Numbered from the stretch's first letter, positions 1-6,094 are shown. The stretch is DNA of 6,105 nt from Phototrophicales bacterium (GCA_002794515.1 PGTJ01000164.1:1-6105), one strand, 5' to 3'. The notes: generated by a model not told the origin, from the letters alone. Numbers and translations: made by a program.

Positions 1-2
1 AT

Positions 3-959
3 AAACACCAACTCCCGCTTTTTAGCGATTTACCACCTCAAAGTGCTTCTGATATTCATAAAAAAACACCTCTCAAATGGACATATCCCTTTTTTATGCA
101 GTTCTTGCGCGAATCGGGCAAATCGGAATATACCCTAAAATCATTCGATTCCGATTTGCGCCTTGTAGGTAGTTATTTAGATGATAACCGCCCGATTGGC
201 GAATTCACCACATCCGATCTGAACGACTTTTTACATTGGATGGAAGTCGGGCGCGGTGTGCCATGTAGCCGAAAGACTTATGCCCGCCGTGTAACCACGC
301 TCAAGGTATATTTTCGTTGGTTAAAAGGCATTGGCGCAATCTCACAAGATCCTGCTAAAGCGGTGTTGCAACGGTCTGGTCCTGCCCCTCTATCGGATGT
401 ATTGTCTTTGTCGCAAATTCGGGATTGCATCGAGGCGAGTCGCGGATTCAGAAAAGGTGATAGCCAAGATTATCGTCCCGAAATGTTGTTTCGGCTATGT
501 GTGGATACGGGCATCAAAAAAGGGGAGGTGATGGCGCTCAAACCAGAACATATCGACCGTAGCAATCCATACAATCCGATTTTGACCATCCGTCATAAAT
601 CGCGTAATGTATATAAAGAGCGACGCATCCCCCTCGACCCCGATTGGCTCAACTTGTTGGATTTGTATTTAGAGCAATATCCACAAAAGCCGAATAAAGA
701 CGGCATTCGCAAACCAGAAATCATCACTTGTACCGCCCGAAATTTAGAATATATCCTCACGGATATTGGCGAGATGGCGAAATTGCCGTTTAATCTGACT
801 TTTGAAGTATTACGTTGGACGTGTGCTGTGCGTGACCATCGACTGGGCATGGAAGATGATCTGTTACGCGATAAACTCGGTCTGAGTGATATTAGCTGGT
901 ACGAGACGGGGCAAAAAATTCGCAAATTGGCAGAGATGTTGAGTCAGAAAGAAGCCTAG
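3..959 (+). CDS. Tyrosine recombinase/integrase-like protein, 5'-partial, degenerate active site
   Basis: The fold is that of phage-integrase/XerC-D family recombinases. Residue numbers here count from the Met at 96. An N-terminal SAM-like core-binding domain covers about residues 1-90, with the typical pattern of FLRESGKSEYTLKSFDSDL followed by KTYARRVTTLKVYFRWL. A catalytic-like domain spans about 105-280. The ATG at 96 is probably not the start: it has no Shine-Dalgarno sequence, and the frame is open upstream to the window edge with residues (LKWTYPFF just before the Met) that extend the first helix. The gene is therefore 5'-truncated by the window. Catalytic positions look eroded. Box I has TGIKKGE, giving Lys141 for the first Arg. 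Lys168 (HKSR) and the box II Arg240 (VLRW) are kept. Glu237, Trp241 and Leu263 stand where His/His/His-Trp are usual, and Gly272 stands where the nucleophilic Tyr is expected, although Tyr269 lies three residues earlier. It may bind DNA without recombining it. The family call is firm; loss of activity is inferred. Confidence 0.82.
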   Translation, partial: KHQLPLFSDLPPQSASDIHKKTPLKWTYPFFMQFLRESGKSEYTLKSFDSDLRLVGSYLDDNRPIGEFTTSDLNDFLHWMEVGRGVPCSRKTYARRVTTLKVYFRWLKGIGAISQDPAKAVLQRSGPAPLSDVLSLSQIRDCIEASRGFRKGDSQDYRPEMLFRLCVDTGIKKGEVMALKPEHIDRSNPYNPILTIRHKSRNVYKERRIPLDPDWLNLLDLYLEQYPQKPNKDGIRKPEIITCTARNLEYILTDIGEMAKLPFNLTFEVLRWTCAVRDHRLGMEDDLLRDKLGLSDISWYETGQKIRKLAEMLSQKEA

Positions 960-994
960 ACAAATAAACAGCCGTTTGTACCTTGATTATCACA

Positions 995-1011
995 AGATGC
1001 TCAAAGCATCT
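995..1011 (+). repeat. Small hairpin downstream of the recombinase-like gene
   Basis: A perfect 6-bp inverted repeat (AGATGC / GCATCT) with a TCAAA loop begins 36 nt after the recombinase-like stop codon. No T-run follows on either strand, so it is not a typical intrinsic terminator. It could stabilise the 3' end of the transcript or be chance. Confidence 0.35.
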
Positions 1012-1081
1012 CGCTAATCGCCATAAAGTACACGAAAGGTGCTACAGGTGATATGCCCATGCCACAAAATCAGGCAAAATT

Positions 1082-1101
1082 AGCCCATTTAATGGGCTTT
1101 T
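1082..1101 (+). terminator. Probable bidirectional intrinsic terminator
   Basis: A 7-bp GC-rich stem, AGCCCAT / ATGGGCT (1082-1088 / 1092-1098), has a TTA loop. On the + strand the last stem base and the three bases after it give a short TTTT run. Read on the - strand, the same hairpin is followed by AATTTTG. It lies between two convergent genes, the recombinase-like gene ending at 959 and the - strand gene ending at 1211, which is where a shared terminator would be expected. The T-tracts are short, so efficiency may be modest. Confidence 0.55.
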
Positions 1102-1158
1102 AGAATGAAAATAGCTATCGACTTTGAGCCGATGACTAGGCGGGTATGCTAATTTCTG

Positions 1159-1194
1159 CCCCACCCATAAAACCTAATAGGAACATGGGTGGGG
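1159..1194 (-). repeat. Long perfect inverted repeat just past the - strand gene
   Basis: A perfect 10-bp stem, CCCCACCCAT (1159-1168) pairing with ATGGGTGGGG (1185-1194), closes a 16-nt loop. The loop itself contains the near-palindrome CCTAATAGG. The hairpin lies 16 nt beyond the stop codon of the - strand gene at 1211, so it would sit at that mRNA's 3' end. On the - strand it is followed by CAGAAATTAGC rather than a T-run, so it is a poor canonical terminator. An RNA-stabilising or factor-assisted 3' end is possible, as is a DNA-level site. Confidence 0.5.
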
Positions 1195-1210
1195 GATGTG
1201 CATCAGGTTA

Positions 1211-1765
1211 CTATCCCCATTTCACTTCAAAGGCAGAACGCGCTTTGTCTGGGGCAGGATTATCAATTTTTTGCACAGTAAATCTTTCGCCAGGTCCCTT
1301 AAAACGGGCGGCTAACCCCCAAATAAAGCCGTAAATAGCATCATCAGGGTTAGGGGTATTGTGATATACGATATAATCTTTTTCGCCACGCACTTCGATG
1401 CTATACCCCTCTTCTTCGGGAATATTCCGTAGATTGGCGTGATGAATGGCATGAAGCGCATTGAGCGCATCGGGAATAGTCTTGATAAAATCTGGCATGA
1501 CGGCATTATTCACCACTTGCCTGCCGAATGCCACAAATGCCGATGTCGCCTCTCCACCCAGTGAGTCATTCATTTCTTTGAGGATGTCTAGCCACAATTG
1601 ATGCGGATACCATGCGTTGGGGGTGATGTCGGTCAAGCCGTGTTTTTCTAAAATTGGCATGATGAGCGATGCTTCCAGATTATCGGCAAACGAAATCATC
1701 GTCTGACCAATCACTTCTGCCTGTGGTGTCCCTGCAATAAATGGTTTTGCAACATATCCTGCCAT
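1211..1765 (-). CDS. Hypothetical protein of 184 residues, family not recognised
   Basis: I do not recognise this protein. It looks real: the start at 1765 is preceded by a strong Shine-Dalgarno sequence (AGGAGA on the - strand, + positions 1772-1777, 6 nt from ATG), and a plausible promoter lies further upstream. It is soluble-looking, with no signal peptide or membrane segment. Residues 20-65 appear mainly helical (SFADNLEASLIMPILEKHGL, then WYPHQLWLDILKEM). Residues 75-115 look like another helical block with HAIHHA. Residues 120-165 look like beta strands around a conserved-looking NTPNPDDAIYGFIWG stretch, ending in RFTVQ. The layout, with a helical half followed by a small strand-rich half, is reminiscent of the heme-NO-binding/V4R-like sensor and adaptor folds common in Chloroflexota, but no diagnostic ligand residues can be assigned. 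No enzyme motif is visible. The gene is divergent from the trp operon and shares its upstream region, which does not by itself tie it to tryptophan. Confidence 0.85.
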   Translation of the reverse strand: MAGYVAKPFIAGTPQAEVIGQTMISFADNLEASLIMPILEKHGLTDITPNAWYPHQLWLDILKEMNDSLGGEATSAFVAFGRQVVNNAVMPDFIKTIPDALNALHAIHHANLRNIPEEEGYSIEVRGEKDYIVYHNTPNPDDAIYGFIWGLAARFKGPGERFTVQKIDNPAPDKARSAFEVKWG

Positions 1766-1817
1766 GTTTTGTCTCCTAAACAGTTGTCTTTGGTGGGACT
1801 TGTGTGCGAATATCTTA

Positions 1818-1847
1818 ATTCTAAATCAATTCTTTCTTAATTGTCAA
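1818..1847 (-). promoter_or_regulatory. Sigma-70-type promoter for the - strand hypothetical gene
   Basis: On the - strand a perfect -35 box TTGACA (+ positions 1842-1847) is followed by an 18-nt spacer and the -10 box TAGAAT (+ 1818-1823, five of six consensus bases). Transcription would begin near 1811, giving a 5' leader of about 45 nt before the ATG at 1765. The leader contains the Shine-Dalgarno sequence. Confidence 0.65.
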
Positions 1848-1856
1848 TCAATTCGC

Positions 1857-1885
1857 TTGACAGATTCCGAAATAAACGTTACTAT
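1857..1885 (+). promoter_or_regulatory. Sigma-70-type promoter of the trp operon
   Basis: A perfect -35 box TTGACA (1857-1862), an optimal 17-nt spacer and the -10 box TACTAT (1880-1885, five of six consensus bases) form a strong housekeeping promoter. Transcription should start around 1892, about 26 nt before the base of T-box stem I and roughly 310 nt before the trpE start. The -35 box lies only 9 nt from the -35 box of the divergent promoter. Confidence 0.75.
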
Positions 1886-1891
1886 GTTGTC

Positions 1892-2182
1892 TAATCTAAA
1901 TACTGAAAAACGTTGAACCGAGCGAGTAATCATCAAAACGCTGTTCAGAGAGCCACTAGCGGGTGTGAATGTGGTACAAGACGCTGATGATGAATGGGTC
2001 GGGGAGTTGTGTGGCAGAACGGATAACACCCAGTAGGTCACATCGGAGGCGCACCGTTATCATAGCGCAGGATGTCATGAGCAATCATCGCATCCGATAA
2101 GGGTTGATGGCGCAACCATCAGAAGCAAGGTGGCACCGCGAGACTTCCGCTCTCGTCCTTGTATTCGAGCGGGTTTTATTTT
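1892..2182 (+). ncRNA. Tryptophan-specific T-box leader riboswitch
   Basis: The T-box core AAGGTGGCACCGCGAGAC lies at 2127-2144. Stem I can be traced. Lower pairing is CCGA (1918-1921) with TCGG (1999-2002). The specifier loop has the AGTA motif (1925-1928) opposite GAA plus the codon TGG (1995-1997), which is Trp. The upper stem is ATCATCA (1929-1935) with TGATGAT (1985-1991). The distal part has an AGAGAG bulge motif (1947-1952), a CCAC/GTGG stem (1953-1956 / 1971-1974) and a GGTGTGAA-type loop that should stack on the tRNA elbow. A hairpin TGATGG/CCATCA (2105-2121) fits stem III. The antiterminator pairs CAAGG with CCTTG (2126-2130 / 2157-2161) and GCGAGA with TCTCGT (2138-2143 / 2151-2156), leaving TGGCACC as the bulge. 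In that bulge TGGC would pair with a GCCA tRNA end, matching the G73 discriminator usual in bacterial tRNA-Trp. Uncharged tRNA-Trp should therefore favour readthrough into trpE. The 5' boundary is the inferred transcription start. Confidence 0.93.
2146..2182 (+). terminator. Regulated intrinsic terminator of the trp T-box
   Basis: The arms CCGCTC (2147-2152) and GAGCGG (2167-2172), extendable by a T-G pair (2146/2173), are followed by TTTTATTTT (2174-2182). The 5' arm occupies the loop and the first bases of the 3' arm of the antiterminator (TCTCG from 2151), and the rest of that 3' arm falls in the terminator loop. The two structures therefore exclude each other. When tRNA-Trp is charged this hairpin should form and stop transcription 20 nt before trpE. 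Confidence 0.85.
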
Positions 2183-2201
2183 CTGTGATGGAGAATGAAC
2201 G

Positions 2202-3728
2202 ATGGTTTTTGCGACAACACCTGCACCTACCCAAATAACGGATATTACCCCCTCTTTTGATGCCATATTACCACTTTTTGATATGGGCGATTTAGTCCCT
2301 GTTTATCGCCGTTTATTAGCCGATTTAGAGACACCTGTTTCAGTATTTATCAAGCTCACCCAACATAACCAACCTGCTTTTCTGCTCGAAAGTGTTGAAG
2401 GTGGCGAAAAGGTCGGTCGGTATTCGTTTTTAGGGGTGAATCCCAAAGGCATGATCACCTTCAAAGACGGCGTGGTCACGCGCACGTTTGATGGCGAAAC
2501 CACGTCATGGACACTCCCACAGGGGCAAGACCCGCTTCATGCGCTCCAAGCCGAACTCAATCGGTATCAGCCTGTCAAAATAGACGGATTGCCCCGCTTG
2601 ATAGGGGGGGCTGTCGGTTATATTGGTTATGATGTGGTGCGTTATTTTGAAAGACTGCCCCAAACAGCATCTCGACCACTGGATGAATTGCCCGATGCGG
2701 CATTTTTATTGCCCGATACGCTAGTCATATTCGACCATGCCAAACATCAACTCACGATTTTGGCGAATGCACATAACACAGGCGACCCCGCCAGCGCCTA
2801 TCAAGATGCGGTCGAGCGTATTGAGGCAATCACGGCGATTATCCGCCAACCATTGCCCATGCCACAACCCACACCCGCCCCGCTTGGCGAACAGATGGTA
2901 TCGAATGTGACCAAAGAAAAATTCGAGGAGAATGTTCGCCGTGCCAAAGAGCATATCAAAGCGGGTGATGCCTTTCAGATTGTACTATCACAACGCTTCA
3001 CTTGTCGTACAAGCGCCTCGCCATTGACCATTTATCGGGCATTGCGGGCGCTTAATCCATCGCCATATATGTTTTATCTGCATTTTGGTGGTGATTTTAC
3101 GCTCATCGGCGCATCTCCAGAGATGATGGTGCGTTATGAAGATGGCATTGCTACCACACGTCCAATCGCTGGGACGCGCAAACGTGGTGCAGATGATGAT
3201 GAAGATGCCAAACTCGCCGAAGAATTATTAGCAGACCCCAAAGAACGGGCTGAACATGTCATGTTGGTGGATTTGGGACGAAACGATTTGGGACGTGTTT
3301 GTGAATATGGCACGGTCAAAGTTACTCAGATGATGCAAGTCGAAAAATACTCGCATGTGATGCACATCGTCAGCCAAGTACAGGGCAAAGTCAGACCAGA
3401 ATATGATGCCTTTTCGCTGTTCCGTGCCACATTTCCCGCAGGCACACTGAGTGGTGCGCCCAAAGTGCGAGCAATGGAGATCATCGAAGATTTAGAAGGT
3501 GAACGCCGTGCGATTTATGGCGGGGCAGTCGGCTATTTTAGTTATGATGGTTCGATGGATACCTGTATAACCATTCGCTCATTGGTGATCAAAGGCGATA
3601 GGGTATACTTGCAATCGGGCGCGGGACTGGTTGCGGATAGCGACCCTGCCACCGAATATGAAGAGACGTTGAATAAGGCGCGGGCGCTGGCGGTTGCTAT
3701 CCATTATGCAGAACGAGGCTTGCAATAA
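2202..3728 (+). CDS. trpE: Anthranilate synthase component I
   Basis: This is the chorismate-binding subunit that makes anthranilate from chorismate using ammonia supplied by TrpG, the committed step of tryptophan synthesis in the cytoplasm. At 508 residues it is full length. The N-terminal domain contains PVYRRLLADLETPVSVFIKL (33-52) and the LLES element (61-64), which is part of the tryptophan feedback site in characterised TrpE proteins. NPSPYM (285-290) also contributes to that site. The catalytic domain (about 235-505) carries PIAGTRKRG (321-329), EHVMLVDLGRND (351-362), the conserved His388 in HVMHIVSQVQG, FPAGTLSGAPKVRAMEII (411-428), and GAGLVADSDP followed by EYEET (473-489). These favour TrpE over PabB or isochorismate synthase, as do the trp neighbours and the Trp T-box. 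The start at 2202 is backed by GGAG (2190-2193), 8 nt upstream. Expression should depend on T-box readthrough. A 47-nt gap separates it from the next gene. Confidence 0.97.
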   Translation: MVFATTPAPTQITDITPSFDAILPLFDMGDLVPVYRRLLADLETPVSVFIKLTQHNQPAFLLESVEGGEKVGRYSFLGVNPKGMITFKDGVVTRTFDGETTSWTLPQGQDPLHALQAELNRYQPVKIDGLPRLIGGAVGYIGYDVVRYFERLPQTASRPLDELPDAAFLLPDTLVIFDHAKHQLTILANAHNTGDPASAYQDAVERIEAITAIIRQPLPMPQPTPAPLGEQMVSNVTKEKFEENVRRAKEHIKAGDAFQIVLSQRFTCRTSASPLTIYRALRALNPSPYMFYLHFGGDFTLIGASPEMMVRYEDGIATTRPIAGTRKRGADDDEDAKLAEELLADPKERAEHVMLVDLGRNDLGRVCEYGTVKVTQMMQVEKYSHVMHIVSQVQGKVRPEYDAFSLFRATFPAGTLSGAPKVRAMEIIEDLEGERRAIYGGAVGYFSYDGSMDTCITIRSLVIKGDRVYLQSGAGLVADSDPATEYEETLNKARALAVAIHYAERGLQ

Positions 3729-3775
3729 AGTTATTGATATAGTCTTATACACAGATACGAAAGGAAGCACACCAC

Positions 3776-4441
3776 ATGAGCGTGAAACGATTGGTATTCA
3801 TCCGACCGGGCGAAACAGATTGGAACTTACAAGGACGTTTTCAGGGTTGGGTGCAATCGCCCCTCAATCATTATGGGCGCTATCAGATTGAACGGCTGGC
3901 TAATTTTATTCGCAACATCGGTCTGACCGTGTTGTATAGCAGTGATCTACGCCGTGCCAAAGAGACGGCAGAAATTTTATCGACACGACTGGGCTACCCG
4001 CCGATATTCGATGAGCGCCTGCGTGAACGGTCTGTGGGACATTGGCAAGGGCTGACGGTGCCAGAAATTCATGGTTGGTATGCCGATGAATATGAACAAT
4101 TCCAACAAGATCCCGATAATTTTCAAATCCCAGGTGGCGAATCGCTCAATCAGGTTCGCCACCGCGCCCAAGCTTGTCTGAGAGACATCCTTAAAAAACA
4201 CGATCAGGATGAGCATAGCACCATCGGCATTGTGTCGCATACCATCACCATCAATCTAATGTTAGAGGCGCTCATTCCAGATGTCGATTCCAAACATTAT
4301 CTGCAATTCGGCAATAGTTCTGTCACCACTGTGATGAATGAAGGCACGACATGGCGCATTACCGCCAATAATGATACCACCCACCTCGAAGGAAAAATTG
4401 CCCGTGTAATGCCTAAAGATGAAAGAGGCGATAAAAAATGA
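3776..4441 (+). CDS. Histidine phosphatase (phosphoglycerate mutase-like) protein lacking the catalytic His
   Basis: This 221-residue protein has the branch 1 histidine phosphatase fold (PhoE/cobC/GpmB-like). The family signature is LVRHGETxWN near the N-terminus, where the His is phosphorylated during catalysis. Here it reads LVFIRPGETDWN, so residue 11 is Pro (codon CCG at 3806-3808). The remaining active-site residues are present: Arg10, the second Arg in SSDLRRAKETAE (Arg60), Glu84 in RLRERSVGHWQG, and the second His in GIVSHT (His155). The phosphate pocket may therefore survive while the covalent mechanism cannot operate in the usual way. CCG differs from both His codons by two bases, so a single sequencing error is unlikely. 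Start at 3776 has AAGGA (3761-3765) 10 nt upstream. Its stop overlaps the trpG start (ATGA), implying translational coupling. A phosphate-ligand sensor, a structural partner of anthranilate synthase, or a non-canonical enzyme are all possible; the substrate is unknown. The C-terminal tail is charged (DERGDKK). Confidence 0.93.
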   Translation: MSVKRLVFIRPGETDWNLQGRFQGWVQSPLNHYGRYQIERLANFIRNIGLTVLYSSDLRRAKETAEILSTRLGYPPIFDERLRERSVGHWQGLTVPEIHGWYADEYEQFQQDPDNFQIPGGESLNQVRHRAQACLRDILKKHDQDEHSTIGIVSHTITINLMLEALIPDVDSKHYLQFGNSSVTTVMNEGTTWRITANNDTTHLEGKIARVMPKDERGDKK

Positions 4442-5016
4442 TACTGGTCATTGATAACTACGATAGTTTTACCTATAACCTTGTACAACTTATGGGTGAA
4501 TTGGGCGGGGAATTGTGTGTTGTACGCAACGACCAAATCACCCTCGACCAAATTCGAGATATGTCCCCTTCACACATCGTGATTTCCCCAGGTCCGGGCA
4601 ATCCGGATGATGGCGGGGTATCATTAGATGTGATACAGCATTTAGGCGAACACATCCCGTTATTAGGTGTATGTTTGGGACATCAATGTATCGGACAAGC
4701 ATATGGTGGTGTGGTACGGCGGGCAGATCGCCTGATGCACGGCAAAACCAGCATGATTTATCATGCTCATGACCCGCTTTTCACTGGATTGCCCAGCCCG
4801 TTTGAAGCCACGCGCTATCATAGCCTCATCGTAGAAGAATCCACCTTGCCCGATTCGTTAGCGGTGATTGCCTTCACCGAAGAAGGTGAGATTATGGCGC
4901 TCCGTCATAAGCACTATCCAGTGGTGGGTGTGCAATTTCACCCAGAGAGCATCCTCACCACTTATGGCAAACGCATCTTGCAAAATTTTGTCGAAAATCA
5001 ATTTTTAGCGGTCTAA
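4438..5016 (+). CDS. trpG: Anthranilate synthase component II, glutamine amidotransferase
   Basis: This class I glutamine amidotransferase hydrolyses glutamine and passes ammonia to TrpE. It is 192 residues, the usual length for a stand-alone TrpG/PabA. Visible motifs are ILVIDNYDSFTYNL (2-15), PGPGNPDDGG forming the oxyanion region (51-60), the nucleophile elbow GVCLGHQ with Cys79, and HPES supplying the catalytic His168 and Glu170. The triad is intact. YHSL (127-130) and HGKTS (101-105) are typical of the TrpG/PabA subgroup. The ATG at 4438 lies within the stop of the preceding gene (ATGA overlap), with an AGAGG Shine-Dalgarno-like stretch (4424-4428) inside that gene. Its translation is probably coupled. 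In many bacteria one such subunit also serves PabB for folate synthesis; whether this one does cannot be judged from the window. Confidence 0.97.
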   Translation: MILVIDNYDSFTYNLVQLMGELGGELCVVRNDQITLDQIRDMSPSHIVISPGPGNPDDGGVSLDVIQHLGEHIPLLGVCLGHQCIGQAYGGVVRRADRLMHGKTSMIYHAHDPLFTGLPSPFEATRYHSLIVEESTLPDSLAVIAFTEEGEIMALRHKHYPVVGVQFHPESILTTYGKRILQNFVENQFLAV

Positions 5017-5043
5017 TTATCTATCAACAGGGACAAAATCAGC

Positions 5044-6075
5044 ATGGATATTAAACGTGCAATAGACCTCATTGGCAAATTCGGACATCTGCAATCATCC
5101 GAAGCCGAAGCGGTGATGAATGAAATCATGCGTGGCGATGCCACACCTGCCCAAATCGGCGCATATCTGATGGGCTTGCGGATGAAAGGCGAAACCCTTA
5201 GCGAAATTACAGGGAGCGCCATCGCCATGCGTGCCAATTCAGAAAAAGTCCCCACCAAAACGGCAGGCGCATCGTTATTGGATACCTGTGGCACAGGTGG
5301 CGACAAATCGGGGACATTCAACATCAGCACTACTGTGGCATTTGTGGCGGCAGGGGCGGGTATCCCGATTGCCAAACACGGCAACCGCGCCGCCAGTAGC
5401 CAGTGTGGGAGCGCCGATGTGTTGGCAGAATTGGGCGTGAATTTAGATTTAACACCCGAACAAGTCGGGCAATGTGTCGATGAAGTGGGCATCGGCTTTT
5501 TATTCGCCGCCAAATTGCATCCTGCTATGAAATATGTTATCGCACCCCGCCGTGAGATGGGGGTGCGGAGCATTTTCAATATCCTCGGACCACTCACCAA
5601 TCCTGCGGGCGCACGCCGTCAATTGATGGGTGTTTTTGCCCCAGATTTGACCGATACAATGGCACATGTCTTGGGCGAATTAGGCGCAATCTCGGCGATG
5701 GTTGTGTGTGGATATGGCAATATGGATGAACTCACCACCACAGGACCGAATACGGTCAGCCACTATCAAGATGGACGGGTCGATACCTATACCCTCGACC
5801 CGCGGGAATATGGCTTTCATGGCGCAACTATCACCGATCTTCTGGGGGGCGATGCCCCCACCAATGCCGCGATTTTACGCGGTGTGTTGGATGGTTCTAT
5901 CCGCGATGCCAAGCGTGATGTCGTCTTACTCAATGCAGGGGCGGCGATTTTTGTCGGTGGCAAGGCGGGCGATATTGCCGAGGGCATCAAAGTTGCCTCT
6001 GAGGTGATTGATAGTGGTGCGGCGGTGGCGAAGTTAGATGGGCTTATCGCCTTCACCAAGCAATTTGTTGCATAA
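5044..6075 (+). CDS. trpD: Anthranilate phosphoribosyltransferase
   Basis: It transfers phosphoribosyl from PRPP to anthranilate to give N-(5'-phosphoribosyl)anthranilate, the second step of the pathway. At 343 residues it is full length. The N-terminal helical domain (about 1-70) includes GDATPAQIGAYLMGLRMKGE. The PRPP-binding glycine-rich loop is CGTGGDKSGTFNIST (82-96), and the family-defining KHGNRAASS lies at 111-119. The anthranilate-side region HPAMKYVIAPRREMGVRSIFNILGPLTNP (159-187) contains the conserved Arg170. The Mg2+-binding acidic pair is Asp228-Glu229 in NMDEL. LNAGAA follows near 296-301. No key residue appears missing. It starts 27 nt after trpG, with AGGGA (5029-5033) 10 nt before the ATG, and is not fused to trpG as it is in E. 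coli. Confidence 0.97.
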   Translation: MDIKRAIDLIGKFGHLQSSEAEAVMNEIMRGDATPAQIGAYLMGLRMKGETLSEITGSAIAMRANSEKVPTKTAGASLLDTCGTGGDKSGTFNISTTVAFVAAGAGIPIAKHGNRAASSQCGSADVLAELGVNLDLTPEQVGQCVDEVGIGFLFAAKLHPAMKYVIAPRREMGVRSIFNILGPLTNPAGARRQLMGVFAPDLTDTMAHVLGELGAISAMVVCGYGNMDELTTTGPNTVSHYQDGRVDTYTLDPREYGFHGATITDLLGGDAPTNAAILRGVLDGSIRDAKRDVVLLNAGAAIFVGGKAGDIAEGIKVASEVIDSGAAVAKLDGLIAFTKQFVA

Positions 6076-6094
6076 TATAAATAACCCAAGATAT

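Noticed and set aside
96..959. Met at 96 as the true start of the recombinase-like gene
   Set aside because: There is no Shine-Dalgarno sequence before it, and the frame is open to the window edge with residues that continue the first helix of the core-binding domain. The gene is annotated as 5'-partial.
1146..1334. Small + strand ORF of 62 codons
   Set aside because: It overlaps the hairpin and the 3' part of the well-supported - strand gene, has no ribosome binding site, and its translation looks like an antisense shadow.
1844..2041. - strand ORF of 65 codons across the trp leader
   Set aside because: It lies over the promoter and T-box stem I, whose RNA pairing explains the sequence constraint, and it has no promoter or Shine-Dalgarno of its own.
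2075..2266. - strand ORF of 63 codons over the T-box antiterminator and trpE start
   Set aside because: It is antisense to the conserved T-box core and trpE and carries no domain or start signal.
3720..3748. Possible internal promoter (TTGCAA, 17 nt, TCTTAT) before the phosphatase-like gene
   Set aside because: Each box matches only four of six consensus bases and the -35 overlaps the trpE 3' end. This is too weak to call, and the genes read naturally as one operon.
3776..4441. Frameshift or pseudogene explanation for the missing catalytic His
   Set aside because: The frame is intact on both sides, the flanking signature residues R-GETDWN are preserved, and the change needs two base substitutions. 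It is a substitution, not a decayed reading frame.
5013..5600. Long - strand ORF of 195 codons opposite trpD
   Set aside because: trpD is certain on the other strand. The antisense frame has Ser/Ala/Pro-rich low-information composition and no recognisable motif.
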